This document shows positions 59,230-64,000 of a stretch of DNA of 64,000 nucleotides, in pieces; positions within the stretch are counted from its first letter, which is position 1, and the number at the start of each line of letters is the position of its first letter. The notes beneath the pieces were generated by a model. The model searched no databases and was not told where the DNA came from. It saw only the letters and a program-made list of their open reading frames with translations. Where the stretch lies: the NCBI RefSeq assembly GCF_050947335.1, contig NC_134993.1:10416001-10480000 (forward strand). Direction: 5' to 3'. Both the position numbers and the translations under genes were made by a program. The stretch comes from Megachile rotundata. Taxonomy: Eukaryota > Arthropoda > Insecta > Hymenoptera > Megachilidae.

Positions 59230-59530
59230 AATCTTAATATAGATAATTTACGTATTAGATGATCTATTATCTTCATATTAGATAATGTACTATCTCAATA
59301 CAATCTACTATCTAAATACTAGATAATACATTATCTCGATATAATCTATTATCTTGATAGTAGATAATATATTATCTCAATACAATCTATTATCTCAATA
59401 CTAGATAATACATTATCTCGATACAATCTATTATCTCGATATCAGATAATATATTATCTCGATATAATCTATTATCTCTACACTAGATAATTTATTATCT
59501 CAACATCAGATCTATCGTCTAAACACAAAA
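59230..59530. repeat. AGATAATCTATTATCTCGAT palindromic repeat
   Basis: Units of about 40 bp (TACTAGATAATACATTATCT, CGATACAATCTATTATCT) repeat about seven times. AGATAAT and its complement ATTATCT alternate, so each unit can fold into a hairpin. Confidence 0.9.
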
Positions 59531-60735
59531 TAATCTATTATTTTAACATAAAGCTTCTTATGTCCTTATAAAGTTCGCACTCAATCAAGCACTCTTTAAT
59601 AATTTAATGATTCATTTTATAATACTTTTCAAGTTTTTTAATTTAAAATAACGTAAATTAATTTGCAGGATTATAGTAACAAACGTACAATTTATTCGTT
59701 TAACATCAGACAGCTAAATAAGCGTACTCTGAACGTTATACAACGTCACAAGTAACGCAGAGAAGTTTATCAGTAATTGCAAACGCATGGAAACAAATTT
59801 GCAGGGTAGGAGTGAAAAATTAACAACTCCAAAACAACCGAGCGAAACTTGAGCTGAGACACGATGAATTCATACGACATATATTCGTATTGCGGTGCAT
59901 TTGCAATTTCAAAAGTTTGCAAGTTTATACATGCAACTCGAGAGTGGATCTTGCACGCAAACTTTGGCAAGAACCGTTCTAATTTTCCTTAACATCTTTC
60001 GGGGAATGGCGATATACGATATCAATCGGGTCCATTAGAAAATTGCGTATAAATTGTTAGTTCGATTAATTAAGGGTTTGCACTAAAAATAGAGAACCTC
60101 GAGAAAATTAATTTTTATTGTAACTAATTACCAGTATTTTCTATATTACAATATTTATACGTCAAACGTATAACAAATTTAGTTTAAAAATACTTATTTA
60201 AAATTAAACCGAATAGTGGTAATATCAAGATCATTAATAAGAATATTTCTAATAATTTTGCAATGTCAACTGCCAACAGAGACCAGTCAAATATCGGTCC
60301 CTTTTTCGTTCGAAAATCGCGCATGTAGCCACCTAATAAATCACCAAAGAAGTCAGAGGAACGTTCGGAGAAATTCTGTTCCGCGCTAAATTGTTACATT
60401 AACAGCACGTCTCGTGTGAAGGCGTGCCGTAAACAACAGCGAACAAAGTACGGATTAAAAGAGCTACGATTTACGGTGTTCTCGTTGGCTAATGAAAATC
60501 GTTCTTCGCTTTGGTCTCTGGACGTACACCGACAGAAAAACGACCACGTCGAATGCGTTATAACTCATCGGAGTTGGACGCTGGCTGGAGTACTCATTTA
60601 CGCGAATGCGATGGCCATTCTGTATCCATGTAACGAATTCTTGCGTGGCGGGTAAATATTGAAACGGGAGATGGCGGGAACGGCGAGTGATGCATTGGCT
60701 GTCGATCGAGCTGGATATTTTTACGTGTATATGTG
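59531..60735. other. unique sequence, no gene recognised
   Basis: AT-rich to 60250. A moderate-GC block with a 79-codon plus frame (60416-60655) has no motif. Confidence 0.45.
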
Positions 60736-61440
60736 GGGAGGTACGAGCTTCTCTTGGAAATAAGTTTGGGATACTTGTGAGTTTCTTTTGGACATAAGTG
60801 TGGGGAGTCGCTGTTTCTCTTGGAAATAAATGGGGGGACTCACTAGTTTTTCTTGGTCACAAGTGTTAGGACTCTCATTAGTTTCTTCTGGAAATAAGTG
60901 TGGGGACACTCGCTGGTTCCACTTGGAACCAAATGTGGGGACACTAGTTCCACTTGGAATCCAATGTAGTGACACTAGTTCCACTTGGAATCCAATGTGG
61001 TGGCACTAGTTCCACTTGGAATCAAATATGGGGACACTCACTAGTTCCACTTGGAATAAAATGCGGGGACACTCACTAGTTCCACTTGGAACCAAATATG
61101 GGGGCACTAGTTCCACTTGGAATCCAATGTGGTGACACTAGTTCCACTTGGAGTCAAATGTGGGGACACTCGCTAGTTCCACTTGGAATCAAATGTGGGG
61201 ACACTAGCTAGTTCTACTTGGAATCAAATGTGGGGACACTCACTAGTTCCACTTGGAATCAAATATGGGGACACTCGCTAGTTCCACTTGGAATAAAATG
61301 TGGGGACAGTCGCTACTTCCACTTGGAACCAAATGTAGGAACACTCTCTAGTTCCACTTGGAATCAAATGTGGTGACACTCACTAGTTTCTCTTAGCCAT
61401 AAGTATGGGGACACTTATTAGTTTCACTCAGCCATAAGTG
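60736..61440. repeat. 35-bp tandem repeat, about 19 copies
   Basis: The unit combines TCCACTTGGAATCAAATGTG with GGGACACTCACTAGT, giving a 35-bp period from about 60900 to 61380. Shorter variants lack the CTCACTAG part, so some units are 27 bp. The left 160 bp are diverged (TCTTGGAAATAAGTGTGGGG). The 87-codon minus-strand frame is a repeat translation. Confidence 0.94.
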
Positions 61441-61524
61441 TGGATGCACTCATACTGTACGCAAGTATTAGATCACTTACCTTGTCCACAAGTATTGGAA
61501 CACTCACTTTGTCCGGAAGTATTA

Positions 61525-62100
61525 GGTCGAGTCATAAGTAACTTCCGTTTTTTTATCAGACATTTATTTCGTTCTCATTAAACAACAAAATTATATTATT
61601 TTATTATATATTCACCACTATTTTCTATAACCTTCTCCTATTTTCCTGGTAGTTTATCAATTCCTTCCTTGTAAAATGTGGTTGGTTTGGACTGGAAGAA
61701 GCTTTCAACAGCCTGCCTGACTTGCTCTTCAGAATTGAAGGTTTTTCCATTTAAAAAGTTCTGTAAGGAACAGAAAAGGTGGTAGTCTGTCGGGGCAAGA
61801 TCTGAGGAGTAAGGTGGATGTGGTAAAACAGACCATCCAAGCTCAAGAATTTTTTCTTGAGTCACCCTTGCTGTATGCGGTCGCGTGTTGTCGTGTAAAA
61901 GAATGACATTTCTGCGATTGACGAGTGCAGGGCGCTTTTCTAAGAGTTTCTCTTGCACACTTTGCAATTGCTGAATGTATTTATCCGCAGTAATCGTTAA
62001 ATTTGACTTCAACAACTCGTGGTGACTTATACCTTCATAATCTCACCATACACACAATAAAATCTATTTAGCTGCATCGGAAGTTACTTATGACTCGACC
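61525..62100 (-). mobile_element. mariner deletion derivative, 576 bp, perfect ends
   Basis: The terminal inverted repeats are 23 bp and perfect: they begin GGTCGAGTCATAAGTAACTT at 61525, and the exact complement ends at 62100. Both are flanked by TA (61523-61524, 62101-62102), as expected for mariner. The interior carries only the C-terminal part of the transposase on the minus strand, so the 5' half was deleted while both ends were kept. Perfect ends and an almost open frame suggest a fairly recent insertion into the minisatellite. Confidence 0.93.
61596..62042 (-). pseudogene. mariner transposase, C-terminal fragment
   Basis: The minus-strand frame opens after a TGA at 62043-62045, in a position where mariner transposases usually have Trp, and continues DYEGISHHELL, then TITADKYIQQL. 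The catalytic pair is intact: LLHDNTRPHTA holds the second Asp and SSDLAPTDYHLF the third, with exactly 34 residues between them (DD34D, mariner). KLPGK is followed by TAG at 61638-61640 where the family has TGG (Trp), and the frame then continues EKVIENSGEYI to a natural TAA at 61596. The N-terminal DNA-binding domain and first catalytic Asp are absent, so it is not functional. Confidence 0.93.
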
Positions 62101-62530
62101 TAATAGTAGGACACTCATTTTATCCACAAGTATTAGTACACTCACTTTGTTCACAAGTTCTAGGACACTCATCTTATCCACAAGTTTAAGGATACTCAAC
62201 TTATCCACAAGTATGAGAATACTTACCTCGTCAATAGCTATTAGGTCACTTACCTTGTCCACAAGTTTTGGAACACTCACTTTGTCCAGAAGTAATAGGA
62301 CACTCATTTTATCCACAAGTATTAGTACACTCACTTTTTTTACAAGTTCTAGGAGACTCATCTTATCCACAAGTTTAAGGATACTCAACTTATCCACAAG
62401 TATGAGGATACTTAACTCCTCGATAACAATTAGGTCACTTACCTTGTCCACAAGTATTGGAACACTGACTTTGTCCAGAAGTAGTAGAACACTCACTTTA
62501 TCCACAAGTATTAGTACACTCACCTCCAAA

Positions 62531-63587
62531 TTCCCAAATTCCAGACCTCCTAAATCCCCAAATCTCCACATTCCCAAATCCTACACCGCCCAATTTCCCA
62601 AATCCCCAAATCTCCAAATTGCCAATTCCCAAACCTCCAAATTCACACCTATTAAAACCCCGAAATCCGACATTATCCGCCCAAATCAACCAAACCATCC
62701 CCAACAATTATCCACCATTCTTCGTTAATCCCTCCATCTCTCTAAAACCCTTTCACCAAAACCATCAACACTTTCACACGTTCCAAAGACTTCCTCAAAT
62801 TTGATCTAATAACCAGTTTCATAGCCGAACTCGTTTATAACCGGAAGATTGTACAAATCCCAGACTCGAAGGTTCTTGTTACCTCGCCAGCAAGTGACGT
62901 GTCGTAAATCTTGGCGTACGACATATCCGAACGAGTGGATTGCGAGCTGATTTCCGAAAATTAAGAACGTGTGAAACATTCGACAACCTTGAAATATTGT
63001 ACATCCACGTATTCTGCACAGGTAAAATTCAATACCTACCGGAAAGCTTTCGCTGTGGCTCTATTAATCCAATCTGTATCCCCATTGACAGCCAACGGTG
63101 TGTACTTCGAAAGGAAAAATTAGAAACTTTAACCTCACGTACGCGTAAACACTTTTTCAATGGACAACTGATAGAAATAAATATGGAGCTCAAAATTCAA
63201 TTTATTGCGTACAACGAAACTGTATTTGATAACGTTGCTACATTTTTCACTTATATTGATCTATTCTGTAGCACTCTGTGTCGATCAGCTTTTAGATATT
63301 TTCTTGTATTTGCTATTTTATTTTGTTGTAGTTATTTTATGTTATTTAGTTTCAGGAAATTAAAATCTTGGAAGATAATTAGTTTCAAACATAGAAGTGT
63401 AGAAAAGTACTCAAGAATATAAAAATATTTTATTACAACAATATTCTATCAACAGCAAAACAATTACATTATCTTGTATCAGTCGTATTGTATACAAGAA
63501 AATATATATTGCAGAGAAATAACAGAATATTTATTAGAAATAAATTACTTAAACCGTTAAGTTAATACCAAATGCTTAAGAAAGGCA
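62531..63587. other. short CCAAAT-rich minisatellite, then unique sequence
   Basis: 62523-62650 consists of TCCCCAAATCTCCAAATTGC-type units resembling the array at 37.2-37.9 kb. 62820-63587 is unique. A 160-codon plus frame (62940-63422) has a hydrophobic stretch FLVFAILFCCSYFMLFSF, but opens with TTG and has no recognised family. Confidence 0.5.
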
Positions 63588-64000
63588 ATACCTTTAGAAT
63601 CTTAAAAAATTACAAAATTTTTTGTCTATAAAATGTTAGTGTAACATCTTACAAATATTGTCTCAAAATTTTCAAGTGAAATACGAAGCCCTTTTGAAGT
63701 TATGGCCGATTAGCGCCGCGGGTATACACGCGTTCAGTGCGGAGGACTGAAACTTTAAACGCGTTTTTCTCAAAACTACGTTCTTAAAATTGCCGTGGCT
63801 GATAACTCAAAAACTAGTTTATCAATCGCGCTCAAATTTTTGCACATATCAATGACAATACTATCTAACATATGAACCTAAATGTATGAAATAAATTGAA
63901 CATTAAAGTCCTTTTTATTGCAAAACATTGCAAAAATTTTCAATAAAATTCAAAGTTTTTCTTTAAAAGCGCGCCATTTCTTCAATTTTACATATTTTGC
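63588..64000. repeat. dispersed repeat, copy 2 (truncated by the window edge)
   Basis: Same orientation as 5057-5470 and about 95% identical over its full visible length, starting at AATACCTTTAGAATCTTAA. The match is still continuing at base 64000. Confidence 0.9.

Larger units (their letters stand above)
61441..62530. repeat. 27-bp / 189-bp minisatellite interrupted by a mariner derivative
   Basis: Units such as CACAAGTATTAGGACACTCA (about 27 bp) form a 189-bp higher-order unit. The marker GGACACTC occurs at 62109 and 62298, and its variant GAACACTC at 62487, exactly 189 bp apart (seven units). The array starts near 61440, is broken by the element at 61525-62100 and resumes at 62103. Long frames on both strands (212 codons plus, 169 minus) are translations of it. 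Confidence 0.93.

Noticed and set aside
62068..62728. 212-codon plus and 169-codon minus frames
   Set aside because: They translate the 27/189-bp minisatellite and adjoining CCAAAT-rich repeat; the periodic ILVDK / TLSTS words show this.
62940..63422. 160-codon plus-strand frame with a hydrophobic segment
   Set aside because: Begins with TTG; from the first in-frame ATG (63183) only about 80 codons remain. No signal for splicing or homology.

Overview
This window looks like a gene-poor, AT-rich stretch of an insect nuclear genome. Hymenoptera (bee, wasp or ant) is my best guess, from the short TTAGG/CCTAA telomere-type blocks, the mariner, Tc1-like and TTAA-flanked DNA-transposon remnants, and the mix of low GC with isolated CpG-rich islands. 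That assignment is an inference. I found no complete protein-coding gene. The longer open frames are either translated tandem repeats or frames without recognisable domains in moderately GC-rich unique DNA. The only recognisable protein sequences are two broken mariner transposases.

About a third of the window (roughly 21 kb by my count) is tandem repeat, in more than twenty separate arrays. From left to right these are: a ~175-bp satellite (1-848); arrays built on a TATATTGCCACGCG-like core with 124-bp and 257-bp higher-order units (2.3-4.3 kb); ~10-bp arrays with an AATTC/ATTCC core (6.2-7.0, 7.9-10.2, 11.0-12.8 and 14.3-15.0 kb), one holding four near-identical 317-bp units; an ATGATAAATATT array (13.5-14.3 kb); a 48-bp array (15.8-16.3 kb); a 47-bp array (18.6-19.5 kb); a palindrome-bearing 62-bp array (22.5-23.2 kb); a GACGTC-rich array (27.0-27.5 kb); a 31-bp array (30.8-32.1 kb); a 297-bp array (33.0-34.0 kb); an 89-bp array (34.5-35.7 kb); CTCCAAAT-type DNA (37.2-37.9 kb); a 150-bp array (46.2-47.1 kb); a 186-bp array (50.5-51.0 kb); a 16-bp array (52.8-53.6 kb); a palindromic AGATAAT array (59.2-59.5 kb); and 35-bp and 27/189-bp arrays (60.7-62.5 kb).

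The dispersed and mobile component is informative. A TTAA-flanked, piggyBac-like MITE (50248-50481) can be matched to its own empty site in the neighbouring repeat unit. A mariner deletion derivative with perfect 23-bp ends and an in-frame DD34D C-terminal fragment (61525-62100) sits inside a minisatellite. A Tc1/mariner-type element has perfect matching ends (24894-25487). A decayed mariner transposase follows at about 25.9-26.55 kb. Two further dispersed repeats each occur twice: a ~412-bp one (5057-5470 and 63588-64000) and a ~640-bp one (47711-48348 and 54357-55014).

Two large inverted repeats are the most unusual structures. One is a ~290-bp near-identical pair separated by ~820 bp (39991-40274 / 41095-41388) that would make a long hairpin if transcribed. 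The other is a ~800-bp pair bounding a 7.5-kb segment (44092-44895 / 50850-51645). Two compact CpG-containing clusters of transcription-factor-like sites (20821-20893 and 23941-23990) and one possible short coding exon (16611-16669) are the only hints of a nearby gene. The window could equally be a large intron or intergenic heterochromatin.
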